Below, piece by piece: positions 53,816-64,000 of a stretch of DNA of 64,000 bases (the first letter of the stretch is position 1; every line of letters begins with the position of its first letter). The notes beneath the pieces are model-generated. The model was not told the origin of the DNA, searched no databases, and saw nothing but the letters and a program-made list of their open reading frames with translations. Position numbers and translations under genes: made by a program. Origin of the DNA: Setomelanomma holmii. Its lineage: Eukaryota > Ascomycota > Dothideomycetes > Pleosporales > Phaeosphaeriaceae. Location of the stretch: positions 248,001 through 312,000 of the forward strand of contig ML978168.1 of the NCBI GenBank assembly GCA_010015745.1, in the 5' to 3' direction.

Positions 53816-55013
53816 TCAGCAGGAAGAGCCATGCAGCGACGTACCAAAGGGCCAAGAAGGATTACCCGTGTCTCCGACCGCAATGGTGTCTTTGGGATAC
53901 GTTCTCGCCATCTTGGTGTACAAGGACCCCTGTATAGTCGTCGCACCGTAGTCACACTCAAAGTCGCCCGACTGATCTCCTATGCTTCCTGTCACGTTCA
54001 CAGCTTTTGCTCTACTAATTATGAAGCGATATCGCTCGGTGTTAAATCCGCTGTCCAGCAAGTCCAGCTTCTCATTCTGGAAAGTCGTGCCGAAAGTAGC
54101 GTCTTGACCATTGGACGAGATCTTGTATGAGCCCGAAGATCCACTGATCTGCCAGTTCAGGACTGTGAGCGCCTTCTGAGGATCGGAATAGTAATCGGTA
54201 TTCGGTGGGCATGCCCATGTGGCGTTGTTGGAAGTGCAGTCTGCGCGCACAGTGTCGAGGAAGGTAATGAGAGAATACGTGCCGACAGGGAAACCAGACG
54301 GAAGTGAGGATGCGGCAACGGAGGATGTTGGGGTCGAAGGTTTGTCGGTCTCTGTGCTGGTCTCTGTGCTGGTGCCTGTGCTAGTTGGGGTGCCTGCAGG
54401 TTGCACGTCGCCGTCAGTAGACGTCGGAGAGCTGTCAACGTTAGTATTCAGCTTGTGAGATGCGTGCGAGCGAGGAGCTATACCTATTGCCTGACTTCTT
54501 CTTTAGACCCACTGCTAGGCCAACGGCGAGTGCGATGATGAAGGCAACGAGGATGGCCAGGATGACGGCGACCCGCTTCCGGTTCCATTGCCCAAAGCCT
54601 TGACCCTTCTTCTTCTTCTTCTGTCTGACGTGCCCAAACTTCTCCGCGTCCTTGTCGCTCCAGACACTGACACTCAGCGCGCTCCCATTTGGTGTTTGGT
54701 CCTCGCTGCTCTCGCGTGGTGTGCTCAGCCTGCCTCCGGTCAACACCGATACGACGGTCGACTTCTTCGTGTGCTTGTGGCCATGTTGCTCTGGACCAAT
54801 GTGCTGATGTGACGGGTCATTGCAGTACGTGCTCGTGGTGGTGACGTTGATGTTCGTCTTTGCAGGCGCCGGCGACTTGGATCGCAAGGCCTGGGTCGAC
54901 TCGATGATCATGGACAGACGCTGGCCAGCAGGCGTCGAGATGCGTTTCGCAGGGCGGTGGTCGTCGTCGAGGGGCTGATGGGTACTCGAGCGCTCCGAGC
55001 GAAAGACATCCAT
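53816..55013 (-). CDS. Single-pass membrane protein with extracellular domain, unknown function
   Basis: Two exons (54484-55013, 53816-54431) across a 52-bp intron (GTATAG...GACAG) give 381 residues. Residues 1-145 are cytosolic and hydrophilic, ending in a Lys-rich patch (RQKKKKKGQG) that sets the topology; one membrane helix follows (VAVILAILVAFIIALAVGLA). After the helix comes a Ser/Thr/Pro-rich stalk (GTPTSTGTSTETSTETDKPS) of the mucin-like, O-glycosylated kind and then a domain with TYSLITFLDTVRADCTSNNA, TWACPPNTDYY, ERYRFIISRAKAVNVTGSIG and FECDYGATTIQGSLYTKMAR, containing four or five cysteines. This type II layout is common in Dothideomycete and Eurotiomycete hypothetical proteins. 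A wall-sensor-like role is possible by architecture only. Confidence 0.78.
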
Positions 55014-56259
55014 GATGAATGGCGTAGACGGGAGATGGCGTATGTCTTGCCCAAGGATGCGCCCGTCAATACTTCGGCTGGTACGGTTAATTGCTCGCTC
55101 CCATGTCCAGGGCCGTACTCAGCGGTGCAATTGCGGACGACGCGGTCGTATAGTAGAGCACTTATGATGGCGCAATGGTCCAGGGATGGGTATTGGGCAA
55201 TGGGATTGATGAAGACTGTTGGACGAAGAGGACCAGGAGTCGCCCTCCGCTCAACGTGAGGAGCATCGGCCCACTGCCGCATCAATCCTCAGTCTTAGCG
55301 AAAGCTTGAGGCGTAAATGCGGGTAGCGTCTTACCACACATGGACGCGAGCACATGGCACGAGCTCCCATCACCGCGCTAGAAGCTCGATGCAGTATCAA
55401 GGTGTACCAAACGGGTCTAGACGTTCGCTCTGCCGATAGTTTCAGGGCCAGTGCTCGTGAGGAGGCTTGGGGGCTGCACAAGACTGCTCGGTGACAGCAG
55501 TAGGGTGAGTTTTGACGACTCGCATGGCGGCGACTGAGTCAAGAATGAGTCGTGTTGAAGGTCAGCAGATGCAGCAGAGTCGCGAGCGGCGTGGAACAAC
55601 ATCCAGCTTCGACAACGGGTATGTTTGGCCTCGTGCTGTTTATGGGGTGAAGTTTGTTGCTGTTTAGGGGTTTGCGTCCCGCTCTGCCGCGTTCCTGCAT
55701 TTCAGGGATCGCGCCTTCCAGAACCCGCGCCATCGGAGAAGACATCGCGCCAAGTGCCGACGCGACGTCCACATTCACACCTCACCGTGGGGCAACTTTG
55801 AGCGCAGTCAATGCTCACGATCAGCTTCAATGCTGGATAGACGTTGCTGTGTGCGATGCTGTTTGTACTCAACCTGATGGCTCGTCACGCAAACCTCAGA
55901 CCGCGTCCCCTTCACCACGCGTTGACTCACCGCTTCGCTTCTTCACGCGTTGCACGTTGGCCAGCAACGCAACTGCCCTCGCAGTCATACCTACCTGCCA
56001 GCTTTTCATGACATCGGAAAGACCACCCCCCTTTTATTCCCTCATAGCAGCCGCCTCGACAACATTAGCTACCGTGTCTGAGAGATACCTCGCATCAGCC
56101 CTTCCAACAATCGACAGCAAGCCAGCGGGTACAATAACATCTAAACAGCTGTTGTTGCCATAGCATTTTGGAGATCGAAGTTCTCTCGGTGTGTCTTCCT
56201 CAATCTGCTTCACCTTGAACACTTCTTTCACCACTTTGCGAGCCCTGAATTTCCACGGC
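55014..56259. promoter_or_regulatory. Divergent promoter region, membrane protein and Clr2
   Basis: About 1.25 kb between two divergently read genes, so it must carry both promoters. No obvious TATA box or repeated motif was picked out. Open frames inside (such as 55654-56163) are judged fortuitous. Confidence 0.5.
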
Positions 56260-58509
56260 ATGGCACAGAATCGTGTGGTTGTCCGATTACGTCCGGGCTG
56301 TAGCGACGGCGACGCACTCCATGTTCCGAACGAAGGCCGTTACACGCAAGTGAACCCGCCGACATTGTACCTTGAGAAAACGGCTCAGCAATGGATGCAA
56401 AGAAGAGGCGAAGCACAACCCGGTGTTAACTACATACTGGACACACTGCCGGCAGGTTATACCCTGTGGCAGCGTCCGCGCCCATCTTCTAGCGTGGTCG
56501 ATAAATACCTATATGGGCACCCCGAGCACAAGAAGTTCGACTCGCCGAATCGGTTCTATCCGCACTTTGAGCACCTGGTGGAGAACAACGGCAGCAGCAT
56601 TGGATGCCCGTGCACTGTCTGCGCTGGCAGTATGGGTGTCCTTCCAAAGAGCACTTCGACCAGTGTCAAAGCTAGTGGCTCAAGTGCGACTTCTTTAAGA
56701 CCGGTTACTCCGAAGCAACCGAAACCAGCAACCAAAGTGTCACGAATTCCGCAGGTTTTACAAAATCGGCCATTGAATGCTTATGTATCTGCGCAATCTT
56801 CGACAGCAGCCGTGCCCAAGACTTCATGGCCGTCGCCAGCGCCCGGGGTCCAAGCTCCACTTTCCACAGCGCCTACTATAATGCAATCCAAAGGCAGACC
56901 GAAACTTGTCAGCGCCGGTGTTGACTCCAGTCGAGTCGACGAAGAAGGAACCCCAGACGTCTACCGGAATCTCATTGACAAGCTCAGACGCTACAAGACC
57001 ATAGACGAGATGATTGCAGAACCTCTGAGTCCAGACTGGCGCGCTGAACAAGAGGTCCTACCCGACGTTTTACGGCAGCTCAAAGAACGAGACCAATGGG
57101 TTCCCCGGGTCGGCGAAGTCGTGTTGTACATCAGAGAAATGCGAAGGGGAGTCGACTTTGTCCGCCATGAGGTTACCGGGGAGTACCAACTCTATGATGA
57201 AGAGACGGAAGAATTCCTTGGTAGTCCGCTGTGGGAAGCTGGTGTCATCGGAGAAGTACCAGTAGGTCCATGTGACATTGCCGGGCTACACGCGGAGACA
57301 GATGAAACGAACGTGATCTACTCCGGAACGCGAGTTGAGCCGCTCCCTGATCCAAATGGTACGGACAAGTCATTATCCAAGAGGCACAGATACATACCAC
57401 TGCGTCAAACACGACCCTTTGTCTTATGGAACGAGCTCCTCCAGCAGGTGCCACAGGAGCAGTGGCATGCGACGATCATGAATGCTTTGACCGTCACATC
57501 TACGTTATCGCTTGTTAGCAAATATCGGATTCGCGGAACATGGCCAAAAGCTGATATCTACTGTCACGGTGTCCACATAGGACATGAGATGTTGGTCGTG
57601 GGCGACAGAATTCGACTTCTGCCCAATCGCTCCAAGGCGAACCAGACTTGCTGCGCAGATATTCTTGTCATCAAGTCGATACGACTAAAGTGGTCGAACC
57701 TGGACATAGCATCGAACAATGACTATGACGAATCACGACCTTACAATTCAGATGTCTGGGTTTACGGTGCAGCATACACAAGCGATGCCACACGAGCGAA
57801 CAAGGAGGATATGTCTGACCGTAACGCCGAGCCTCCCAAAGCTGCCAGCGTATATGGCGAATGGTTTCCCCTGCACTCGACGAACAAGGAGCTCGCTGTA
57901 CCATTCTCGCGTGTCTTTGGACGATTGTATGAGCGCGATGCCATGTCATTCTGGCTAAACGCTGATGCCGACAACCTACCAGGATTGGACACTGGACGAG
58001 ACGGCCTTATGGAAGCTCGTGCTTTCGCTCGCCAGCACGACCGACGCATCGTCCGACTTGCCGACGGCACATGGTTCTGGGCTGATTCACGGACAGAAGC
58101 ACTGGACCTGCATACCATCAATGGCCTCGAGATCTCGAAGTACGACCAGGAACGCGACATCCGAGACATGCGCAAGAAGATCAAGGTCATTGAGAGTCTA
58201 GAGAACAGCAAGCCAGATCCAAGCAAGAAGCCCAAAACGCTTGCATCACTTGGTAGCAAGGGCCTGAGGAGCTTCATGGCGCCTACGACAATTCCCGATC
58301 GCACGAACCCAGCACGGGCTACCAGCACAAGCGAGAGTGCGACAGGTACCTCGAGTACGAGCGAATCCTCGGCGCCGCATAAGAAGCGTCCACATGTCGT
58401 CAATCTGAGCAATGACGAAGATGAGGAGGAGATCCGCCAGGCCACCAGAGTTGTCGAGGAGGGACGAAATGCGACCAAGAAGCAGCGTGTCATGGTCGTC
58501 ATCGACTAA
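56260..58509 (+). CDS. clr2: Clr2-like transcriptional silencing protein
   Basis: Single exon, 749 residues. The ATG at 56260 (MAQNRVVVRLRPGCSDGD) is preferred; the frame is open upstream only with non-ATG codons. Residues about 45-135 match the Clr2 transcription-silencing domain: AQQWMQRRGE, ILDTLPAGYTLWQRPRP, DKYLYGHPEHKKFDSP and CPCTVC. A low-complexity linker follows, then the Clr2 core from about 285: WVPRVGEVVLYIREMRRGVD, PLWEAGVIGEVP, RHRYIPLRQTRPFVLWNELL, GTWPKADIYCHGVHIGHEML and GDRIRLLPN. The C-terminus is charged and disordered with KKRPHVVNLSNDEDEEE, resembling a SUMO-interaction or NLS region. In fission yeast Clr2 belongs to the SHREC deacetylase/remodeller complex that silences heterochromatin; a role in silencing, including of repeats, is inferred here. 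Confidence 0.86.
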   Translation: MAQNRVVVRLRPGCSDGDALHVPNEGRYTQVNPPTLYLEKTAQQWMQRRGEAQPGVNYILDTLPAGYTLWQRPRPSSSVVDKYLYGHPEHKKFDSPNRFYPHFEHLVENNGSSIGCPCTVCAGSMGVLPKSTSTSVKASGSSATSLRPVTPKQPKPATKVSRIPQVLQNRPLNAYVSAQSSTAAVPKTSWPSPAPGVQAPLSTAPTIMQSKGRPKLVSAGVDSSRVDEEGTPDVYRNLIDKLRRYKTIDEMIAEPLSPDWRAEQEVLPDVLRQLKERDQWVPRVGEVVLYIREMRRGVDFVRHEVTGEYQLYDEETEEFLGSPLWEAGVIGEVPVGPCDIAGLHAETDETNVIYSGTRVEPLPDPNGTDKSLSKRHRYIPLRQTRPFVLWNELLQQVPQEQWHATIMNALTVTSTLSLVSKYRIRGTWPKADIYCHGVHIGHEMLVVGDRIRLLPNRSKANQTCCADILVIKSIRLKWSNLDIASNNDYDESRPYNSDVWVYGAAYTSDATRANKEDMSDRNAEPPKAASVYGEWFPLHSTNKELAVPFSRVFGRLYERDAMSFWLNADADNLPGLDTGRDGLMEARAFARQHDRRIVRLADGTWFWADSRTEALDLHTINGLEISKYDQERDIRDMRKKIKVIESLENSKPDPSKKPKTLASLGSKGLRSFMAPTTIPDRTNPARATSTSESATGTSSTSESSAPHKKRPHVVNLSNDEDEEEIRQATRVVEEGRNATKKQRVMVVID

Positions 58510-59057
58510 GATAGTGTAAGATGGAGGCAGATACGACGGAGATGTTCTTAGGATGTCACGGTTGCGCATGGTCCACATGGGCGGGTAAAAGCAAGAATAT
58601 ACCCTAACAGCGATAGCATGCATATTGGAGTTCATGGAGGACCGAATTGCATGTCGATACCCTTTACCCTACAACAGCCCGATTGTTGGCGATAGGCTGG
58701 CGAAAGACCTAGCTTGTGGATCATTATTGCCTGCAAATACCCTCGCAAGTGTCATGGCCAAGTGATAGGAGACAGTGAGCGAAGAATATTATGAACGCAT
58801 ACACAGCTATCTACAAGCTATCTTCCCCCATGGTTTCGTCAATCTCAATCTGAGATGATATGTGGAACCCCAATGGTCAAACAATGCAACCCAACGCCTG
58901 AGAAATGAGGAGTGAAGATGCGACGCCAACCCCATCTGTGCTGCACCATCGCTATGCTGCCAATTTCCAAGTGCGCCCAAACAAAGGAAACCTGAACTAT
59001 TCTGCGATTCCAATCTTATCTCATCTCCACACAGCCTTCGTGCACCCAGCTTGCGAT
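58510..59057. other. Convergent 3' flanks
   Basis: 3' regions of the Clr2 and ATG2 genes. Nothing further recognised. Confidence 0.5.
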
Positions 59058-62000
59058 TTAGTATGACTTGTATTTCTGCCACGCGTTAGCACACATCCCC
59101 TTCCCACCAAAAAAGCTTTAGAAACTTACATCCTCAATCTTCTGCCTACTCCCTCCATCAAGCGCGTTCCCCACGCCCAACAACGCGTTCCCGACGGCTT
59201 TCGTCGCGCCCACCGCCGGCCGCAAAATCACAGTCGGCGCATGCCGCGCAATCGCCCGCGCCATGCCAACTCCACTCCCTTCCTCCATGACTTCTGCCGG
59301 AATCGCAATTACCGCGTCCCGCGCCGTAAGCAGGTCGCGCTCGAGATGCCGAGCGGCGGATTGTAGGCCTGCGCGCACGCCGAGGGGTTGGTTGGCGTAG
59401 TGGGATACAGCGCGTTCGGAGGTTTCGGGCTCTGCATCGTCGTCGTGCAGGGTTGCACGATTCGGCGAGCTAGTTTGTGGAGCAAGGAGAGCTTCTGCGC
59501 CTTCGAGGAGTGTTTGTGTTCCAATCGCAACCTTCGCGCCGAGACGTGCAACTTCAGAAGTCGTGTTTTTGGCAAATGCGTACACGCCTTTTTGTAAGCT
59601 GCGCACGATCCGGCCGTCCTTTTTGTACTCGCGCATGGGTACGACCACGAGGTCGCGCATGCCGGAGCCAACGTTGACAAGGGGCCGGACGGCGGCCAGA
59701 CCAGAGAGGACGCCTGGGAGTTGGTTGCGTATGACGTCGGGGGTCCAGACGTCGTTAAGAGTTTGGTGGAGTTTGTCGAAGGAGGTAATGCCATAAACGA
59801 TGGCGTGGCGAAGGATGATGTCTGAACCGTCGAGGATGAGGAAGTTTTTGAATTCGGTTGTATGGCCGGATCTTAATCCACGGTAATCGACTCGCTTTGG
59901 CTTGTAGTCGAGCTTCAGAGTGACAGCCTTGACCTCGAGGCGCTGGATGAAGGGTTGATCTGCTGCCGATGCACTAGCTGTGCTTAGAGCAGTGTCATCT
60001 TTGAACTCGAAGAACCGAGTGATGAAGTCGAGTGCGTCTTGATCCACGTGCAATCGAAGAGGCAGCACACTGACTTTGATCACCAACTCCGAAGCCGCTA
60101 GCTCAGTCACAGGCTTGACAGTCAGGAGATCCAAATTAATCATAGGCTTGTTCAACTCTCGGGAACTCGGTTCGACCAAGCATGTCACGAACTTCTTCCA
60201 TGTCGAGGTCGGCACGTGGTCGAAAATCTCAAAGTCTCGCACACGAACATCGATCGAGTTGATGGTCTCACCGCTATCCGGGGGGAAGACAACGAGGTCG
60301 ACAGCAACGCCCATGAGTGAAAAGGCAATTTTCTTGTGCTTGCTACGCTCGAGTTTCAAACGGCGCTTCGGCTTTGTCGCACTTCGCGGACGAACAGTTA
60401 TGCCCGTCGAGCGCGTCGCTGTTGATGTTGCATAGCTTCCAGTCTCACTCGCGAGGTCGTCAATATCGTGGTTTATGCGACGTGCAAGAGCACCCTGCTC
60501 GTCCGTTACAGGTACACCGATCCATACAGAGTTGAACAGGAAGTCTTCTTCAACAAAGTCGTCATCTTCTTCATCATCTCGGGCTTTTCGTCGCCGCTCT
60601 TCGGCGCGTGCTTCCACATCGTCCACAGCTTGACTGATGATATTGCGTGTGCGTGGCCAGTCGTAACCGTCGTAGAGATTCCAGATAATGTTTACATCTC
60701 GAACGCGGACTTTGATGGGTGCTTCGGGCTGTTTGAACTCATTCGACAGGTGATACTGATTCTTCGTCGAGTCCCACTTGCGAGCTTTGCCTTTGGGGTC
60801 TTCAGTGTCTGGATCTTTGAAATAGTTTTCGTTGAAGTCGAAGCCTTCTTCAGCGTCAGTAATCTCATACTTCTCCTGGAAGCTCTCCAGAAGTCCTCGG
60901 TCGCCCCGATGCCTTACGATCGGGGGAGTCGCGAGGGCACCAAGATCGTCCTCGCCGAGTAAGCTGTCTCCCATCTCCTCGTCAGTTGGCAAAGATTGGG
61001 AGTTGTACATGCTGCCAACGAATTCGAGATTTGTGGGAAGCTCATCCTCGATGAGATCTGCGTTGCTCATGAAGTCGTCTGAATCCACTTCTTCAGGCGC
61101 GACAACCGCATCGCCAGTGAACGATTCCATCATCTGCTGCAGCGGAACCACGGTCCGATATCTTTCAGCCGTTGAAGGCGGCGTAGGAGGCTGAAGTCCA
61201 TTCAAAATAGCGGTCAGTGTTGCCGTGGAGTCGGCGCACGATTCTAGCACAAACAGCTCGTTCTTGAACTCGATGTCGACTAGCTGCGGTTGTGCCTTGC
61301 CATCTCCAGTGATGTTGACCAAAACTTTGGCAGCCGAAATGGAACTTAGCGACACGAAGCCCAACTCTTTGAGCTCGTGCAAATGACGACTTGCAGCAGC
61401 AGCACCAATAGCCATTGTTGCCTCACGCTCCTCGTCTACACGACTGGTATCATCGATGGCGTGCATTGATGCTTTACGGAGCTCTACAGTGATAGAGTAG
61501 TCACTCTTGATTTGCTTGGCCGAAAGATGAGCTTCGGTCAAAACAAAAAGGCCTTTGGATGGAATTTTCCGAGGGTTGAGTCCAATAGCACAATTCCTCA
61601 ACAAGAGATCAATCTGAAGTGGCTTCGCGGTTGCCATTGCTGGAGAGCTAGCCTGCGATGATTGCCGTCTTATAGGCTTGGGTGAAGACGATGCTCCCGT
61701 TATCGTGGCAACACTTGCTGCAATGCCCAGAGCAATCTGGTCGGCGGTGCCATCCTCTGACAGGCCAAGAGCTGCCATGATAGTCGACACCCGGTATTCA
61801 ACGCAGACATTGAAGAGCTTCGTCTTGACCACAGGCTCCATCTCGTCCCCAACCATCCTAATCATAACGGCGGGTAACTGATCTTGAGTCCGCATCTTGA
61901 TCACGTCGTGGATCAAGACCTCATCCTCTCGAGTGACTGTGAGTCTCCCGATTTCGGCCGCCAGCAAGGCCGGGACGCCAACATGAGCCAGTGAAGCACT

Positions 62001-64000
62001 CGATAGCGAGATCGATAAATCACCGATCTGTTTGTTGACCACGAGTCCGGCGTCAAGTTGCTTTACAGAGATAAGCGAAAGAACTCCGGGTCGATCGTCG
62101 TCTGGAAGGTACTTTGTGACTCTTGACAATCGTGCCAACTCTGCTCCGAGCGCATTAAATGCGTTCATCTGCTCAAGATCAGATATCCTGATGCCGACCT
62201 CACTGACCTCGACTCGAAGGACTGAGCCTTTGCGACGTTGGCGCAACAGGGTGTCAATGAGGATGTCGTCGTCATTTTCGTAAGGATCTCTACTGGGTGT
62301 GATCAACGAGATGAGCCGGCCAAGGTCCACCTCTTCGGGAGCAAAAAGGAAGTTGACTGTGGTTCCACGAATGTCTACAAGCAAAGGTGCACCTAGTTGT
62401 GTCATGTCTGTGTATGGGCCTGAGAGATGAATCTCAGAGACTTTCAATCGCAGGTTGCTTTCTCGCATTGCTATCCTGACAGACGTGGTCTGTAGCTTGA
62501 CGGCGCAGGTTTTCCCTTTGAGAGTAAAAGCGACTTCTCCGAATTGTACTTGGAGCTTCGGTGAGCTGGAGCTCGTTATAGTCTTCTCCGAAGTGGCAGG
62601 AGGAACATCTCCGAAATGTACACCTCGTGGTCGAGGCCGCGAGGGTGACATCACTGGGCTACTGGTCGCGATGTTGGCTGAGCTTATGGAGTTACTAAGC
62701 TCAAGCACTCCACTAAAGCCACCAAATGAGCCGAGAGCATCATCAAGCTTCTGTATGTCGAGCATAGCTTCAAGGGGACGGGTGACCACGGTGATCCGTA
62801 TGTCCTTGGCCTGCTCGTAGTCGATCTCGATGTCGTTTGTCAGATGTTCTGGCAAACCACTGACGGATCGCCGGGACCTAGGTCTTGCGGCGTGAAACGC
62901 AATGACTGTTTGGTCTAGGGATGCCAGTACGAACTTGCCAATCTGCAACTTGGCTCTCGAATCTTGCGAGCGGGACTGGCTGCTCAGTTTGACCGACTCG
63001 AGCGCGGCCCTAACAATGGAGTTCTGAGGTCGGAGCGCTAGCATGCGAGCAGTTGTGTCTTCTTCAAAGAGTGATTCGGCGACAATTGTCTCCAGCCACG
63101 CAACTCCCATAGACTTGACGGATATTTCGAGCGATGCGCTAGTGATGGGTGTTTCCGCCTCTTTCTTCTCTTTTTGCTGCTGCGTGTCGGACTCTCGCCC
63201 CATAGCGTTGAGGAAACGAGTCAGCATCCCGTACATGATGCGACCAGTCGACAAGTCCATGTGCGCAACGACTGAGCCAACTTCAACGCTAATCGAGGTT
63301 GAGGAATTTTTCTGCTTAGGCAAAGTGTCAGGTGGTTCGACTAGTTGACTTCTCAGTGCGGGGCGTTTCCGTGCTGAAGCATCCATTGATGGTTTCCGTC
63401 TATGGGTAGATGCATGTGCATAATTAGAGAACGAGCCTGGCATTTCGGCGAAGATAGAGTCCTCGCCAAGGTTGGGCGGTTTGAAGTCGAGACCAGAAGT
63501 GGTCATGGTCGATTCAGCTAGCGCCTCACCACCATCCTCCTTTTCCAACCCCAGTGGAAACCAAACAACAACTTCGTCGATTGTCAGAAAGGTCTTCGAC
63601 TGCTTGCGAGCTGATGTCAGAGCAGTCGGCGTTTGAGCAAGGTCGAGATGTGGCGAGGAGACCATGCTTTGAGGACTAGAGGGTCTTGGGGTTTCACAGC
63701 CATCGTCGACTTCTGGAAGAGGCGCAATTATGCTGCCTGTCACCATCTCCTCAGGTACCGAGCCAGAATTGTCTGAAGTAGTGCTTCTGCTCGATGTCGA
63801 AGAAGAGTCCCAACCTCCAGGAATGTGCGGTCGATGTGTCGACTCGGTCTGCGCAGCGCTAATAGCACTCATATACATGCTTTCAGCCTCGTCATGGGTG
63901 AATAGTTGCGACTGAGCAAGGTCTTGATCCAATCCTGGAGACGATGCAGGAGACGAGTGAACTTCATGAGCGTCCTCCAGCCCCCCAGCCACTTGCTGTT
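59058..64000 (-). CDS. atg2: Autophagy-related protein 2, C-terminal part (partial at right edge)
   Basis: Lipid-transfer protein that bridges the ER and the growing phagophore together with Atg9 and Atg18. The window holds about 1,600 residues; the chorein-like N-terminus lies beyond 64000. Landmarks: a long region of beta-strand repeats, the central CAD-tip region (PIKVRVRDVNIIWNLYDGYD), ERSKHKKIAFSLMGVAVDLV with INSIDVRVRDFEIFDHVPTS, and the C-terminal block KVSVLPLRLHVDQDALDFIT, DYRGLRSGHTTEF, PLVNVGSGMRDLVVVPMREY and KKDGRIVRSLQKGVYAFAK. The main exon ends at 59130; a GTAAGT...GGCAG intron (59076-59129) leads to an 18-nt last exon (59058-59075), so the protein ends IED|KYKSY. Read without splicing, the frame would stop after DVSF. 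No lesion seen. Confidence 0.93.
59076..59129 (-). other. Last intron of ATG2
   Basis: 54-bp intron with a GTAAGT donor, a GCTAAC branch-like site and a GCAG acceptor. Splicing replaces four residues and a stop by the ending KYKSY, typical of fungal ATG2 proteins. Confidence 0.8.

Noticed and set aside
57762..58502. 246-codon minus-strand frame opposite Clr2
   Set aside because: Antisense shadow of a conserved gene; Ser/Leu/Arg-rich complement composition.
1..64000. CRISPR arrays, bacterial operons or Shine-Dalgarno-type sites
   Set aside because: Introns and gene families are eukaryotic; no regularly spaced direct repeats of CRISPR type were seen.

Overview
The window reads as nuclear DNA of a filamentous ascomycete (Pezizomycotina), most likely a dothideomycete; the class is an inference from gene content. 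Support comes from short introns (about 48-101 nt, GTANGT-type donors, CTAAC/CTGAC-like branch sites), long intergenic spaces and many lineage-typical families: HET-domain proteins, a fungal rhodopsin-domain membrane protein, an EsdC-type carbohydrate-binding protein, TinC, an Sfp1-type zinc-finger regulator, Clr2 and ATG2.

Left part (1-14.4 kb) is a decaying accessory region. Only two of its six recognisable genes look intact (esdC-like at 4.9-5.7 kb, a HET gene at 7.5-8.7 kb). The other four are broken by in-frame stops, frameshifts and lost splice sites: an epoxide-hydrolase-like alpha/beta hydrolase (1-1.0 kb, runs off the left edge), a second HET gene (1.7-4.5 kb), a coiled-coil/ankyrin NLR-like gene (9.5-12.0 kb) and a raffinose-synthase/Sip1 (GH36) gene (12.0-14.4 kb). 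The ankyrin pseudogene contains a complete 128-bp hAT-like MITE with 48-bp terminal inverted repeats and an 8-bp target duplication; removing it restores an ankyrin motif.

Middle part (15-45.7 kb) is mixed. Intact genes are a GH45 endoglucanase with a GPI-anchor-like tail, the rhodopsin-domain protein, an NmrA-like reductase, a small unknown protein, an unusual histidine-rich protein with four FW-centred repeats of about 50 residues, TinC, an ABM-domain protein, an unknown 29.3-kb gene, a 1185-residue ankyrin protein, an MFS transporter of the monocarboxylate type with a three-copy phased repeat upstream, an unknown two-exon gene and an Sfp1 homologue. Two further pseudogenes lie here: a berberine-bridge-type FAD oxidoreductase and an acetoacetate-decarboxylase-like gene.

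Right part (50.8-64 kb) is conserved housekeeping: an unknown 742-residue nuclear-looking protein, a single-pass membrane protein, Clr2 (heterochromatic silencing) and the C-terminal three quarters of ATG2 (autophagic lipid transfer), which runs off the right edge. A 5.2-kb gene-free stretch lies upstream of the Sfp1 homologue. I saw no convincing tRNA, rRNA, CRISPR array or biosynthetic core enzyme.
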